64,000 bases of DNA, from the NCBI GenBank assembly GCA_963580285.1, contig OY757023.1:89863108-89927107 (forward strand). Reading direction: 5' to 3'. The stretch comes from Lucinisca nassula. Taxonomy: Eukaryota > Mollusca > Bivalvia > Lucinida > Lucinidae. The position numbers and the translations under genes were made by a program. The notes under the pieces are model-generated. The model was not told the DNA's origin. It did not search any database and saw only the letters and a program-made list of their open reading frames with translations. Below are positions 20,690 to 31,301 of this stretch, one piece after another. Within the stretch, counting starts at the first letter, position 1. Each line of letters starts with the position of its first letter.

Positions 20690-20915
20690 TAATTCGCGTT
20701 AACTAATGGCGGAATATTGACATTTTTGTAAAAAAAAATCGTGAAGTAAATGCGTTTTAAATGTCATAAAATGATAAAAAGAATCTTGTATTCGTGCTCA
20801 TGTATAATTTAGTTTATTAAACTCGTTGAGGAAAAGGGATAAAATGCTCGGCGAACCCTCGCATTTTATCACTTTTCCTCAAATCGTTTCATAAATTCAA
20901 TAATAAATAAACACT
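20690..20915. repeat. foldback palindrome P2
   Basis: GTTTATTAAACTCGTTGAGG and AAAAGGGATAAAATGC are mirrored by GCATTTTATCACTTTTCCTC. It has the same flanks as the P2 copies at 8.1 and 25.8 kb (TTCGCGTTAACTAATGGCGG). Confidence 0.75.
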
Positions 20916-21026
20916 CATGTTAGATCCTCTGTTTATTTCATAAATCATTCTGATCTCGCGCTAGAATACAAAACCCTCAGTGGCTGGAACAACTTCAGAC
21001 TTGAACACATTTTAACCTGTGCATTT

Positions 21027-21165
21027 CAAAATTTAGGGTTGTCAGACTGTGTTTTCTTCAAAATTGATTTGGAAAATGGCTGAACATTTTGCAAATAGTG
21101 ATGGTCCGGATGAGACGCCGCAGGGCCTGCACTGTTTGCCAGGATACCCGTACTGGGGTTTTCAG
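21027..21165. repeat. Q repeat, palindrome shortened
   Basis: TTCAAAATTTAGGGTTGTCA and GTGTTTTCTTCAAAAT are shared with 42855-43045. The GATCAGACGCCGC palindrome has lost one arm here (GATGAGACGCCGCAGGGCCT). Confidence 0.65.
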
Positions 21166-21225
21166 TAAAAAAAAAGGTTAATGAACCTAAATTCGTCAGT
21201 TCGACTCAACATTCAACAACAGTTT

Positions 21226-21517
21226 GTCGGGGCTTGAAGAAATATATGGACTGCATGTTGCTTCCACGCAGAGCTGAAACCGACCCGCACACGAGTACTG
21301 GTAAACCGCTTAGAGGATCTAAGCCTGCTCAGGCAAAGCGGTGCGAGTGTCGGACCGTCCTTATCATAAACCCTATTGGTTTCATTGGGCGGCAGGGCTT
21401 GAGATGTCATTTCATCTCAATGTCGGGTAAAAGTCCCACAAAATTGGAAGCAACGTCTCCAAAATGACTTTTACAGTGTTGACGGGGGACGTTAAACCTC
21501 AAATCAAACAAACAAAT
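21226..21517 (+). mobile_element. SINE-1, slightly 5' truncated
   Basis: Starts at TCGGGGCTTGAAGAAATATA and includes GAGGATCTAAGCCTGCTCAG and ATTTCATCTCAATGTCGGGT. It ends AACCTCAAATCAAACAAACA. Confidence 0.85.
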
Positions 21518-21553
21518 CTTCACTCTTATTACTGTTCTCAAATGTACTGTTCC

Positions 21554-21880
21554 ATTAAGAAACATGCCTATACAAATACATAGCAATTTTTTTTCGCCGA
21601 AAACATTAAGATTTAATGATAAAAAAAGTGATAATTTCTTATTTCTGCTCAAAATATAGATTACGGGTACAAGATAAAAATGGGATATTTTTCTTATTTC
21701 TGCTTCAAATATAGATTGTGGATACACGTTAGAACCGCCTAATCGAGGCGGTCCTAACGGGTACCCACAATCCATATTTCAGTGCAGAAATAAGACAAAT
21801 AAGGTTTACCCCTGCAAACCTCAGTTTTGCTGTACAAAAGTGGGGCTCAAGGGGGTCAAAATTATATAGGCATGTTGATG
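21554..21880 (+). mobile_element. PalA with partial left-side duplication
   Basis: The left side occurs twice: TTTCTTATTTCTGCTCAAAA near 21636, then TTTTTCTTATTTCTGCTTCA near 21689. The core arms are ACACGTTAGAACCGCCTAAT and a mirror with one mismatch. The right end is ATTATATAGGCATGTTGATG. Confidence 0.75.
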
Positions 21881-21937
21881 ACAGAATAGTGGTGGCGGAC
21901 TTGAAGGAGGTGCTGGGGCAAAGGTAAATCTTCCTGT

Positions 21938-22428
21938 GGCCCTGTGTCCAATTGTTCAAAGCATCGCTAGCTTAACGAGCTTGTTAGTGTCCTAATTCTT
22001 AGCTGTTCTAGTAAGTACAATATCTAATACTCTGGGCCCAATTGTTCAAAACTAACAACGTCGTTAGTTAACGTATCTTTAAAACTTTGATCATTCAATA
22101 TAACAAAAATGCTAAAATTTTTGCTGGAAAAATGTGAGCAGCTATTGCGGAAGCAAAAGCTGCTCACATTTTTTTCAGCAAAAATACCAAAATTTTAGAT
22201 ATTGCATTTGCTAGAACAGTTAACAATTTGACCTCTAACGAGCTCGTTAACCTAACGATGCTTTGAACAACTGGACCCTGGTATTTTTTATGAAAAAAAA
22301 TGTGAGCAGCTTTTGCAGTTGACATTTTCTGCAAAATAATTAGCATATTTGCAATATTAAATGATCAAACTGTTAACGATACATTAACTACCGACAACGT
22401 TAGTTTTGAACAATTGGACCCTGATGTA
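21938..22428. mobile_element. MITE-R pair, long inverted repeats
   Basis: CCAATTGTTCAAA recurs in both orientations, and GGGTCCAATTGTTCAAAACT is one terminal form. The interior holds mirrored TGTGAGCAGCTATTGC/GCAAAAGCTGCTCACA segments. It looks like two related terminal-inverted-repeat elements overlapping or nested (ends near 22036, 22280 and 22425). Confidence 0.65.
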
Positions 22429-22513
22429 GTCAGCTATCTCCCCGGGCCTCTGATTGTTTCTTTGTACTCCGATTCCCGAGACAAGTAACTCTTGCATGTC
22501 TAGGTGGTATACA

Positions 22514-22702
22514 CATTCCGAAAACATGCCTTTATTAACTATTACATTGTGACCTTTATCGCCGAAAAAAATGAAAATTTTGTTATGAAAAATTGTATTT
22601 TCTTTCAACAGGTTTACTCCCTGTAAAGCCCGGTTTTGCTATATATAAGTGGTGTTCAAGAGGGGGGGGGGGGTCAAAATGGCATAGGCGTGTTTTCGTG
22701 AT
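22514..22702 (+). mobile_element. PalA with the core deleted
   Basis: CATTCCGAAAACATGCCTTT to GCATAGGCGTGTTTTCGTGA. TTGTATTTTCTTTCAACAGG passes straight into GTTTACTCCCTGTAAAGCCC, so the entire palindrome is missing. A G-run lies at 22663-22673. Confidence 0.75.
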
Positions 22703-22884
22703 TCCCAAAGTAACAACTGCATATTGTCTCGTGGGATCTCTTGGACTGGACAGTACAACAAAACGTGTTTTACCACCCTGCCACAGGTTAATTTCTTCCT
22801 GCAGTACTTTAGTCGACTATAGCCGGTCTGCAGCTGTAGGACCCTACTGTTGGATTCTCCGACTGACTGGCTTCAATTGATGGA
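22703..22884. other. unassigned sequence
   Basis: No repeat relationship found. A short frame overlaps it but has no motif. Confidence 0.35.
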
Positions 22885-22997
22885 CAGTACAGCCTATGTT
22901 CAGACTAAAAATAAGAAACATATCACAAATTTTAATCGGAAAAAAGTAGCAATTTTGCAGAAATGAACTATGTCACACGGGTGTGTTATCGTAATGC
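22885..22997 (-). mobile_element. PalB inner-end fragment
   Basis: CAGCCTATGTTCAGACTAAAAATAAG, then TTTTAATCGGAAAAAAGTAG and the terminus CACACGGGTGTGTTATCGTA. The core-proximal side is cut. Confidence 0.65.
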
Positions 22998-23030
22998 TGG
23001 TGCCCAGTTCTTCCATCCTAGTACCAGCTT

Positions 23031-23311
23031 CATTACGAAAACATGCCTATACAAATACCTTGTAAATTTTAACGTCAAAAAAAAACGAAAATTTTAAGAT
23101 TAAAAATTGTGATATTTTTCTTATTTCTGCTCAAAATATAGATTGTGGTAACACGTTAGAACCGCCTCATCGGAGCGGTTCTATCGAGTACCCACAAGCT
23201 ATATTTTAGAGCAGAAATAAGAAAATAATTTGTACACCTGTAGACCCCAGTTTTACTATATAAAAGTGGGGTTCAAGGGGGTCAAAATTATATAGGCGTG
23301 TTTTCGTGATG
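23031..23311 (+). mobile_element. PalA, full length
   Basis: CATTACGAAAACATGCCTAT to TATAGGCGTGTTTTCGTGATG, about 281 bp. Both core arms and the CCCCAG/GTGGGG side hairpin are present. Confidence 0.85.
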
Positions 23312-23509
23312 TGCTGACAATCCTGGTGTCGTCCTTTCATCTGTTGGTAAGAATCTAAGAATCTGATACGGGTTCTGTTTTAGGCGGGCGTTTCCAAGCG
23401 GAGGAAGCTACACCGAGGTTCCGCTCAGCACGGTCATCCCGAGGGCTGGAAACCCACATCTATAACAGAATATCATATATGATTCTTTCTTGCACACCAT
23501 CGAAAAATC

Positions 23510-23772
23510 GGCCCCCGCCCATCGGGGCTTGAAGAAATAGATGGGCTGCATGCTGCTTCCACGCAGAGCTGAAACTGACCCGCAAACCGCTTAGAGGATC
23601 TTAGCTTGCCCAGGTTCTTACAACCCCTACTGGTTTCATTGGGTGGTAGGGCTTGAGATGTCATTTCATCTCAATGTCGGGTAAAAGTCCCACGAAATTG
23701 GAAGCAACATCTCCAAAATGACCTTTACAGTGTTGACGGGAACGATAAACCTCAAATCAAACAAACAAAAAC
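23510..23772 (+). mobile_element. SINE-1 with internal deletion
   Basis: Starts GGCCCCCGCCCATCGGGGC. CTGACCCGCAAACCGCTTAG shows loss of the ACACGAGTACTGGT block. It ends ACCTCAAATCAAACAAAC. Confidence 0.85.
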
Positions 23773-24090
23773 AAAACCATCACAAAATCTCATTTTACTT
23801 TATTTAACGTTTTATTTTTCACGCACTGTACTTAGGTAGTTTGCCTGGGTAAGAACACCAGGGTAAGAAAACCACGGAGTTCCTTATCTGGTGCAAGAAT
23901 ACCAGCTGTCGCTTGGCTGTCACTGAATATCTTCAGAAGGCTGTTTGTGGCAGCTGCCAGCCGTTTAGGGGCTCTATTCTTTTCTTTCAGTTTCGGTATG
24001 GTTTTACGGCCCTCTCAAGATTCTTACAACATTGTGTCAAATATATGAAGTCATGTTTTGTAATGACTGATAACGTCACGTTATCGTTTC
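23773..24090. other. unassigned sequence
   Basis: No internal repeat match and no supported coding frame. Confidence 0.4.
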
Positions 24091-24383
24091 GGCCCCTGTC
24101 CATAGGGGCTTGAAGAAATATATGGGCTGCATGATGCTTCCACGCAGAGTTGAATCCGGCCCGCACACTAGTACTGGTAAGCCGCTTATAGGATCTAAGC
24201 CTATCCAGGAACCGCGGTGCGAGGCGGACCGTCTATGCTAATAAACCCTATTGGTTTCATTGGGCGACAGGGCTTGAGATGTCATTTCATCTCAATGTTG
24301 GGTAAAAGTCCCACAAAATTGGAAGCAACGTCTCCAAAATGACCTTTACAATGTTGACGGGGACGTTAAACCTCAAACAAACA
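24091..24383 (+). mobile_element. SINE-1
   Basis: Head GGCCCCTGTCCATAGGGGCT, whose hairpin-like ends are both altered. It ends GACGTTAAACCTCAAACAAA. CACGTTATCGTTT before it and CACGTTATGATATCGTTT after it suggest a slightly modified target duplication. Confidence 0.85.
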
Positions 24384-24700
24384 CGTTATGATATCGTTTG
24401 TATTTTTATCAAAGGAAACGGCCAAATTCGGTAGTCGCAGTGAGATACCTGTCGTGGCGTATCACTATTACAATGAATGCTCTTTTGCAATGCGTGGATG
24501 TGTTTTACGCCCGATTTAGATCATTCTGCTCTTTTATGTATTTTTTTCTGTATTCTAAAATGGCGGCGTTATATATATTTTTTTATTTTTTTCAGATTAA
24601 AAAAAAAAAAAACATCACACGGGTGGTGCAAAACAGCGGACCGACTTTGTTCCCGTGATGAAGTTGGTATGCAGCATCGATAGCGGTCCACATCACGTGA
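24384..24700. other. unassigned sequence
   Basis: AT-rich, with A- and T-runs near 24590-24612 and no recognised element. Confidence 0.4.
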
Positions 24701-24983
24701 ACAAGCCCGTGAAATAAAGACCCCCCCACACACACACACACCTAAACCCCACTTTATATAGAGAAACCTGGGGTTTACTAGGTAAACACCATTTTCCTTA
24801 TTTCTGCTCCAAGACACAGGTTGTGGGTACTCGTTAGAACCGCCTCATTGAGCCGGTTCTAACGAGCACCCACACCCTATGTTTGGGGTATAAATAAGAA
24901 AAATATCACAATTTTCCATCATGAAATTACCTTTTTGAGGTATGGAAAAATGCACTTTATCACACGGATGTGTTTTCGTAATG
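24701..24983 (-). mobile_element. PalB, full length
   Basis: CATCACGTGAACAAGCCCGTG to CACACGGATGTGTTTTCGTAATG. A (CA)n microsatellite expanded within the CCCC stretch at 24727-24742. The core has one mismatch between arms (GAGCCGG for GAGGCGG). Confidence 0.82.
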
Positions 24984-25375
24984 GATTGGTCCGGCAGTTT
25001 TTGCTGGCTGGGATGGCCTGATAGAAGGAAATAAAAAAAAAACCTGATATGCTGAAATACATATATAATAAACTTACGCTTCTGATTAGTCAGAATGCGA
25101 TATTTTTCTCACTTCGCCTTTTATTAAACTTATTTTTGAGTTGTTTGCCATTTGTTTATCATAAATGTATATTTCCTTATCTGGAAAGACATACCTTCAA
25201 TTAACACTTACTAAAAATGCTGTTAGTCCATTTTATATGCTGCCAAAAATGCAGCTCTTTCAGAGATCAGTTGTCTGTTGTAGTTGTATGTGAATGGATT
25301 AAAGACTCTTTTTTTCTACTCACTAAAACATATATAACATTATTAAAACACATCTATTGAATGCAACGGAATTGT
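24984..25375. other. unassigned sequence
   Basis: No repeat match and no coding signal. Confidence 0.4.
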
Positions 25376-25945
25376 CATTACCAAAACACGCTTATTCAAA
25401 TATAGTGGGAAATTTAACCACTTTCAAATAAAATTTCGATATTTTTCATATTTATGCTCCAAACAAAGATTCTGTAGGAACTAACGAATACCGGCAATCT
25501 ATGTTTGAGCAGAAATAAGAAAAATACTTTATCATATGACGTAGCGTCTGAGAGTGTGAAACGCCATGTAATAATTTCGATAATCCACTAGTAGATTAAA
25601 TATGCAAATTAGCTGGATACGTCCCGTAACATCACATGTATGACGTCCTTAGCGACGTCGCGTTTACTAATGACGGACTACTGACATTTTTATAAAACAA
25701 TCGTGAATAAAATGTGGTCTAAATGTCATATGATAAATAGAATCTTGCATTCGTGCTCATGTATTATTGAATTTATTAAACGAGTTGAGGAAAAGCGATA
25801 AAATGCTCGGCTTATTGAATTTATTAAACGAGTTGAGGAAAAGCGATAAAATGTTTGCCGAGCATTTTATCGCTTTTCCTCAACTCGATTAATAAATTCA
25901 ATAATACATGAGCACTCATGTAAACCTAAGTTCTACTATATATTA
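25376..25945 (+). mobile_element. diverged PalA split by foldback P
   Basis: CATTACCAAAACACGCTTAT with a poor core (GTAGGAACTAACGAATACCG) lies before 25531. GTAAACCTAAGTTCTACTATATA resumes after 25918, matching the CCCC-side of PalA. Confidence 0.55.
25537..25918. repeat. foldback repeat P2 with duplicated arm
   Basis: GACGTAGCGTCTGAGAGTGT and ATAATCCACTAGTAGATTAA match 7190 and 7975. The palindrome's left arm (TTATTGAATTTATTAAACGA) occurs twice in tandem, at about 25766 and 25813, before a single mirrored arm. Confidence 0.75.
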
Positions 25946-26048
25946 CACTTTACCATGCCAAGGTGTCTTAAACAACAACTATTGTCTGCCTGAGCAATCT
26001 TTATTTCCATATGCTAAGTACTTGTTACTAGTAAGTTCGAGTATATAT

Positions 26049-26312
26049 CTGTTTGTTTCAATGGAGGTTTAACGTCCCGTCAGCACTATTTAGGTCATTT
26101 TGGAGACGTTCCTTCCAATGTTGTGGAACTTTTACCCGACATTGAGTTGAAATGACATCTCAATCCCTGCCGCTCAATGAAACCAATAGGGTTTGTATGC
26201 CTGGTACCACTTTGCCTGGGCAGGCTTAGACCTTCTAAGCGGTTTACCAGTGTGTATGTGCGGTCAGTTTCAGCTCTGTGTGGAAGCATCATGCAGCCCA
26301 ATGGGCGGGGGT
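26049..26312 (-). mobile_element. SINE-1, head partly lost
   Basis: TGTTTGTTTCAATGGAGGTT tail, then ACCCGACATTGAGTTGAAAT and GCATCATGCAGCCCAATGGGCGGG. The ATCTATTTCTTCAAGCCCCG block is deleted. Confidence 0.8.
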
Positions 26313-26501
26313 TGTGGGGTGGGGGTGTGATAAATTCGAGTAGTGGTTTTAAAATACTGGATATCAGTATATTACATGTCTCTGTAATGAGGGTTACATT
26401 AATTTTCCTATTTCTGCTTTAAAACGTAGGTCGTGTATACTCGTATGAAAGCCACCATATATATTGCGTCCGTACCACCGATAATGCAGTTGAGTTTAGT
26501 C

Positions 26502-26605
26502 CCAGCGGGCACATGACGTCTAGGCAACGTCGCACCACCGTCGATGCAGCGTTATGTAGTTACAAAGACGTTGCTATGACGTTGCATTGACGTTGTATGC
26601 TTATA
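26502..26605. mobile_element. MITE-AGCAGG, truncated and diverged
   Basis: CCCAGCGGGCACATGACGTC start, then GGCAACGTCGCACC and GACGTTGCATTGACGTTG repeats. The distal terminus is missing. Confidence 0.6.
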
Positions 26606-26799
26606 ACGCCATAAAAAAGGCATTCCAGTCTAAATAGTATCCACGTTCTATGTTTGTAACACCAATTAGAAAAATAGAAATAGAAAATTGATGCTGTCCA
26701 TGGCAGAAACAATAAAAAAAAGTTTCCACATCTTCCCAAAACGGGGTGATTAAAATACTTAACACTTATCTTGCTGTTCACGACAAACCCTATCTTTGT

Positions 26800-26863
26800 A
26801 AACAGTGTAGATCCAGATCAGATGGCTTCTGAAGAAGCCATCTGATCAGGATCTACACTGTTT
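26800..26863. repeat. Q-type perfect-arm palindrome
   Basis: AAACAGTGTAGATCCAGATC through GATGGCTTC is mirrored by GAAGCCATC through GGATCTACACTGTTT around TGAA. The arms are about 30 bp with one mismatch. It has the Q outer ends (AAACAGTGTAG) but a different inner stem. Confidence 0.75.
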
Positions 26864-26869
26864 GGCATT

Positions 26870-27370
26870 CAGTTAGTGAATTTGTAGCAATAAATTACAT
26901 CAAGTAATTTAATTGGTTGAAAGACAGAAATGGGTGTGGCTTAAATGAATATTCAGCAAGAGAAGGGTTAATTGTCAAAAATGCATAATATACCGGGGTA
27001 TTACAAAATATGGAAATGCTTGGTGAATGAAAAACAAACCCCATAAAGCAACGATTCGAATCTTAGCCAAGTTACACAAGACCTACCACTCTAGAATAAG
27101 CATACGCATGTAAGCTTTTTACAGTCATAACAATAGTTATTGAAAAACTAATAACCAGAATGAAATAATTCTGGAAGCCAACTGACAATAGCGATTTTAT
27201 CGTAAATTTGCTGTTGCCAGTTAACCGGCAAAAGCCCTTTCCTAAAAGAATAAAACACATTAGTTTCTAACAAAATAAACCAAAACAGAAATAAGTTTCT
27301 AATAAAAAAAATAGATAAGTCTCTTATTCAACATTTTTCTGCCTCAAATAAAGTGATTCAAAACACTATT
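26870..27370. other. unassigned sequence
   Basis: AT-rich, with no recognised element or coding region. Confidence 0.4.
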
Positions 27371-27649
27371 CATTACGATAACACATCCGTGAGACATAGT
27401 GTATTTTTTCACATCTCCAAAATGCCATTTTTCTGATGAAAATCCGTGATATTTTTCTTATAAATACGGCAAACATAGGCTGTGGGTACTCGTTAGAACC
27501 GCCTCTCTCATTGAGGCGGTTCTAACGAGTACCCACAACCTATGTCTTGGAGCGAAAATAAAAAAAAATGTTTACCCCGTAAACCCCAGTTTTCTCCATA
27601 TCAAGTGGGGTACAGGGGGTCTTCATTTCACGGACCTGTTCACGTGATG
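27371..27649 (+). mobile_element. PalB, full-length reference copy
   Basis: CATTACGATAACACATCCGTG to CACGGACCTGTTCACGTGATG, 279 bp. The core is GTGGGTACTCGTTAGAACCG, CCTCTCTCATTGAGG and the mirror, with long perfect arms. The side hairpin is GTAAACCCCAG with GTGGGGT. Confidence 0.88.
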
Positions 27650-27689
27650 CGCACGTATCATAAGCTCCATGTTTACGTAAAATATAATT

Positions 27690-27803
27690 CATTACGAAAC
27701 ACGCCTTTTCAAAAAGGAACATTTTTAGATGAAAAATTATAATATTTTTTCTTATTTCAGCTCAAAATATAGATTATAGGTACACGTAAGAACCGCCTCG
27801 ATG
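27690..27803 (+). mobile_element. PalA half element ending at the dyad
   Basis: CATTACGAAACACGCCTTTTC to ACGTAAGAACCGCCTCGATG. The element stops at the palindrome centre, followed by unrelated TAAATGGGTGATCAG. Confidence 0.75.
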
Positions 27804-27834
27804 TAAATGGGTGATCAGAAGCTTCTCTGCATAT

Positions 27835-28100
27835 CATCACGAAAACACGCCTATATAATTTTGACCCCCTTGAACCCCACTTTTATATAGTAAAATTTGG
27901 GTTTGCAGGGGTATACCTTATTGTTCTTATTTCTGCTCTAAATATAGATTATGGGTACTCGTTAGAACCGCCTCGACGTTAGTACCCACAATCTATATTT
28001 TGTGCAGAAATGAGAAAAATGTCACAATGTTTCATCTTAAAATTTTCATTTTGTCGGGATAAAGGTTACAATGTATTTGTAAAGGCCTGTTTTCATAATG
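27835..28100 (-). mobile_element. PalA, core arm deleted at centre
   Basis: CATCACGAAAACACGCCTAT to AAGGCCTGTTTTCATAATG. The core reads GTTAGAACCGCCTCGACGTT then AGTACCCAC, lacking most of the second arm. Confidence 0.82.
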
Positions 28101-28243
28101 TGTCTAGTTGTCCAATTTATCTAAACAGCGTGCATATTGCGTTTGTACGAAATCCAGGTAACTGTTATTTATAGCCATACTATTTTTGTCACTGTGACGT
28201 CAGAGGGTTATCCATGGACTGGGCTCATATGCTGGTGCATCAG

Positions 28244-28545
28244 TTTGTTTGTTTGATTTGAGGTTTAACGTCCCCGTCAACACAGTATAGGTCATTTTGA
28301 AGACGTTAGTTCCAATTTTGTGGGACTTTTACCCGACATTGAGATGTAATGACATCTCAAGCCCTGTCGCCCAATGAAACCAATAAGGTTTATAAGCATG
28401 GACGGTCCGCCTCGCACCGCGGTTCCTGGACAGGCTTAGATCCTCTAAGCGGTTTACCAGTACTATTGTGTGGACGGTTCAGCTCTGCGTGGAAGCATCA
28501 TGCAGCCCATTTATTTCTTCAAGCACCGATGGGCGGGGGCGGGAT
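28244..28545 (-). mobile_element. SINE-1, full length, target duplication
   Basis: Flanked by GGTGCATCAG (28234-28243) and GGTACATCAG (28546-28555), one mismatch. All family blocks are present, with the head CACCGATGGGCGGGGGC. Confidence 0.87.
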
Positions 28546-28562
28546 GGTACATCAGCAAACGA

Positions 28563-28795
28563 CATTACGAAAACACGCCAATTCAAATAGAGTGAAAATT
28601 CTACCACCAAAAACTGAAAATTATCAGATAAAAATTGTAATATTTTTCATATTTTTGCTCAAAACATAGATTGTTGGAAACTCGTTAGCCTCATCGGGGT
28701 GATTTTGAGCAGAAATAAGGAGAATAATGTACACCGCTGTAAACCCCAGTTTTACTTTATAAATGCGGGGTTTAAGGGGGTCAAAAGTATGTTTA
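28563..28795 (+). mobile_element. PalA, core badly eroded
   Basis: CATTACGAAAACACGCCAAT, then a reduced core (ACTCGTTAGCCTCATCGGGG) and ACCCCAGTTTTACTTTATAA with GGGGTCAAAAGTATG. The right terminus is lost. Confidence 0.65.
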
Positions 28796-28829
28796 GTACC
28801 GTCAGATCTGACACCACAGAGTACGGTGT

Positions 28830-28922
28830 CTGATCAAAACATAGATTATGGGTACTCGTTGAGGCGGTTCTAACGAGTTTTCACAAACTACGTTTAAGTA
28901 TCTGATTTTTTTTTATCTGAGG
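28830..28922 (-). mobile_element. Pal core fragment
   Basis: AACATAGATTATGGGTACTC runs into GTTGAGGCGGTTCTAACGAG, again with one core arm deleted. A foldback element is inserted just downstream. Confidence 0.6.
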
Positions 28923-28930
28923 TTTTTTCT

Positions 28931-29282
28931 ACGGAACCCGGGAAGGGACATGATTTTTTATTTTTATTATGTTGTGCGAACAAGATAATATCTTGAGCGG
29001 ACAAGATATTATCTTGTTCGGACAACATATTATGTTGTGCGGACAAGATATTATCTTGTGCGGAAAAGATATGATCTTGTTCGCACAACATAATATCTTG
29101 TCTGCACAAGATATTATCTTGTTCGCACAACATATTATCTTGTTTGCACAACATAGATCTTGGGAAGTTGTGCGGACAAGATATTATCTTGTGCGGACAA
29201 GATATTATCTTGTGCGGACAATATTATCTTGTGCGCACAACTTATGAAATAAAAAAAAATCATGTCCCTTCCCGGGTTCCGT
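28931..29282. mobile_element. foldback element filled with palindromic minisatellite
   Basis: Terminal inverted repeats ACGGAACCCGGGAAGGGACA (28931-28950) and TGTCCCTTCCCGGGTTCCGT (29263-29282) are exact, and the inner edge continues ATGATTTTTT. The interior (about 28968-29245) is a chain of CAAGATATTATCTTG-type palindromes joined by TGYGCGGA, TGTTCGCA and similar linkers of 6-8 bp. Overlapping frames on both strands are low-complexity artefacts of the 3n-like unit, not genes. Confidence 0.85.
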
Positions 29283-29397
29283 ATTTGTCTTCTTTTTCTT
29301 TTCTTTTTTTTTTTTTTTTTTTTTTTTATTGTAGTTAATTTTTCAATATATGTCAATAATGGTCACCGGAAAGCTATCTGCGTGAAAACACAGATCA

Positions 29398-29691
29398 CAT
29401 TACGATGAAATTCCCGTGCGACATAATGCATTCTTTCATATCTTCAAAATGGTCATTTTCTGATGAAATTCCGTGATATATTTCTTATTTATACCCTAAA
29501 CATAGGTTGTTCGTGTTCGTTAGAACCGCGGATCTGCCGAGTACCCACAACCTGTAATAAGAAAAATAATGTTAACCCGAGTACCCACAACCTGTAATAA
29601 GAAAAATAATGTTAACCCCTGTAAATCCAAGTTTTCTCTATATAAAGTGGGGTTTGGAGGGGTGCTCATTACACGAACTTGTTAACATGAT
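29398..29691 (+). mobile_element. PalB with core tail duplicated
   Basis: CATTACGATGAAATTCCCGTG start. The left core arm is damaged (TTAGAACCGCGGATCTGCCG). CCCGAGTACCCACAACCTGT through AATAATGTTAA occurs twice in tandem (about 29537 and 29577). The right end is ACGAACTTGTTAACATGAT. Confidence 0.75.
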
Positions 29692-29826
29692 ACGCATGCG
29701 TAACAACTGTTGCAGAAGACAGCTATATTTTGTACAGGAAAGACTCCGGTCAGCCTGCATGATCACGCCAGAATAAAACATCCGTTTACATAGTACTGGT
29801 ACGTCCTTTCATTAGTATTCGGACGA

Positions 29827-30103
29827 TTTCGTAAACAGGCCTATACAAATATATTGTAAACTTAACCGCCGAAAAAACTAAAATTTTCATATAAAAAATT
29901 GTGATATTTTTCTGATTTCTGCTCAAAGTATAGATTGTGGGTACTCGTAAGAACCGCCTCATCGAGGCGGTTCTAACGAGTACCCACAATCTATATTTTA
30001 TAGCAAAAATAAGAAAAATAAGGTTTACCCCTGTAAACCCCAGTTTTACTGTATAAAAGTGGGGTTCAAGGGGTCAAAAGTATACAGGTGTGTTTTCGTG
30101 ATG
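29827..30103 (+). mobile_element. PalA, near full length
   Basis: TTCGTAAACAGGCCTATACA to ACAGGTGTGTTTTCGTGATG. The core arms match perfectly except TAAGAACC against GGTTCTAAC. Confidence 0.82.
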
Positions 30104-30119
30104 GAAACAAAGTCATAGT

Positions 30120-30345
30120 GCAGTAAACATTGACTGTGGATGCTCGTTAGAAATTCCAAATTGAAGCTGCTCTAATGAGTACACACAGTATATGTTCCCG
30201 AGCGAAAATAACCCGTTTACATTGCATTATTTCTGCAGTACACCCAGGCATTGGAATCTCGCTAGAACCACCAAACTGAAGCGGTTCTAACGAGTACGTA
30301 CAATCTATGTTCGTCGGCGACAAGAAGGAAATAATGTGTACCACA
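30120..30345. repeat. two degenerate Pal-like cores
   Basis: GTGGATGCTCGTTAGAA with TCTAATGAGTACACAC, and ATCTCGCTAGAACCACCAAA with TTTGG-type mirror GCGGTTCTAACGAGTACG, each separated by AAATTGAAG-like loops. This may be an older subfamily of the Pal elements. Confidence 0.5.
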
Positions 30346-30368
30346 CGGTGAACCCCACTTTTCTCTAT

Positions 30369-30642
30369 CATCACGTGAACAAGTCCATGAAATGAACCCC
30401 CCCCCCCCCCCCCTAAGCCCCACTTTATGTAGAGAAAACTGGGGTTTACCGGGGTAAACAATATTTTTCATATTTCTGCTCCAAGACATATGTTCTGGGT
30501 ACTCGTAAGAGGCGGTTCTAACGAGTACCCACAACCTATGTTTACACTATAAATAAGAAAAATATCACAGATTTTCGTCAGAAAAGTAGCCTTTTGGAGA
30601 TGTAAAAATTGCACTATATCGCACGAGTGTGTTTTCGTAATG
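30369..30642 (-). mobile_element. PalB, left core arm deleted
   Basis: CATCACGTGAACAAGTCCATG, a C-run (30398-30413), the CCCCAC/CTGGGG hairpin, then GGGTACTCGTAAGAGGCGGT, an arm deleted at the dyad. Ends GCACGAGTGTGTTTTCGTAATG. Confidence 0.8.
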
Positions 30643-30650
30643 TGCAAATA

Positions 30651-30856
30651 CAGTGAAATTTCGCTATTCAGGCCACCTAAAATTAAGACTAATTCTGCTT
30701 TAAACAGCTTATTTAGAAGGGTGCAGTTATTCGTTCTTCGTGCGTTCTGCACACCTTATCATCTGGTCATGAACCACCTTTGAGACTGTTCAAAAGTGGT
30801 CTTAAAGACCACTTTTGAACAGTCTCAAAGGTGGTCTTAATATATGAGTTTTACTG
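30651..30856. mobile_element. MITE-CAGT with long perfect internal palindrome
   Basis: CAGTGAAATTTCG and GAGTTTTACTG ends are flanked by TA on both sides (30649-30650, 30857-30858). ACCACCTTTGAGACTGTTCA through AAAGTGGTCTT is mirrored exactly around 30805. The TA duplication and CAGT ends suggest a Tc1/mariner-type mobiliser (inference). Confidence 0.8.
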
Positions 30857-30884
30857 TAGGTTACACGGACGTTTTAACGTGATA

Positions 30885-31265
30885 CAATTAAGTTTCACGG
30901 TTGTATCCAACCTTGTGTGACATCAACGTCATCCGCGGTCAAAATACTACTAGTGCAAACGCTATTTGGTCCGTTTCAACTTGATGTAAGTTATTGTGAA
31001 ACGGACCACGGACTAGATCACCACGGACTGGTGAAAATCATCATTGATATGAGTAGCACATTACAATTTAAAGGAATCGCAGTTGCTCGGCTCTCGTCTT
31101 CCTTAACTACAAACCGTTGAAAGATAGTTGATGACAGTATCTTTATGGTCTGTCTATTATACATCAACTTATGTACAAATGAGATAAATTTGATCATTTG
31201 GAATAATAGTTCACCTTATTACAGCTAAAGGTTCTGGAGGCTGCACGTGCAGAACACTGCTATCA
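30885..31265. other. unassigned sequence
   Basis: A small inverted repeat GTCCGTTTCAACTTG...GTGAAACGGAC lies at about 30969-31004. Nothing else is recognised. Confidence 0.4.
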
Positions 31266-31301
31266 TTATGATAACGCGCCCGTGTGCATATTGCATTCTA
31301 C

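Noticed and set aside
28894..29356. Overlapping long frames on both strands with repeated LCEQDNIL-type peptides
   Set aside because: They are translations of the palindromic minisatellite and its flanking T/A runs. The same motif reads open on both strands, as expected for palindromic low-complexity DNA.
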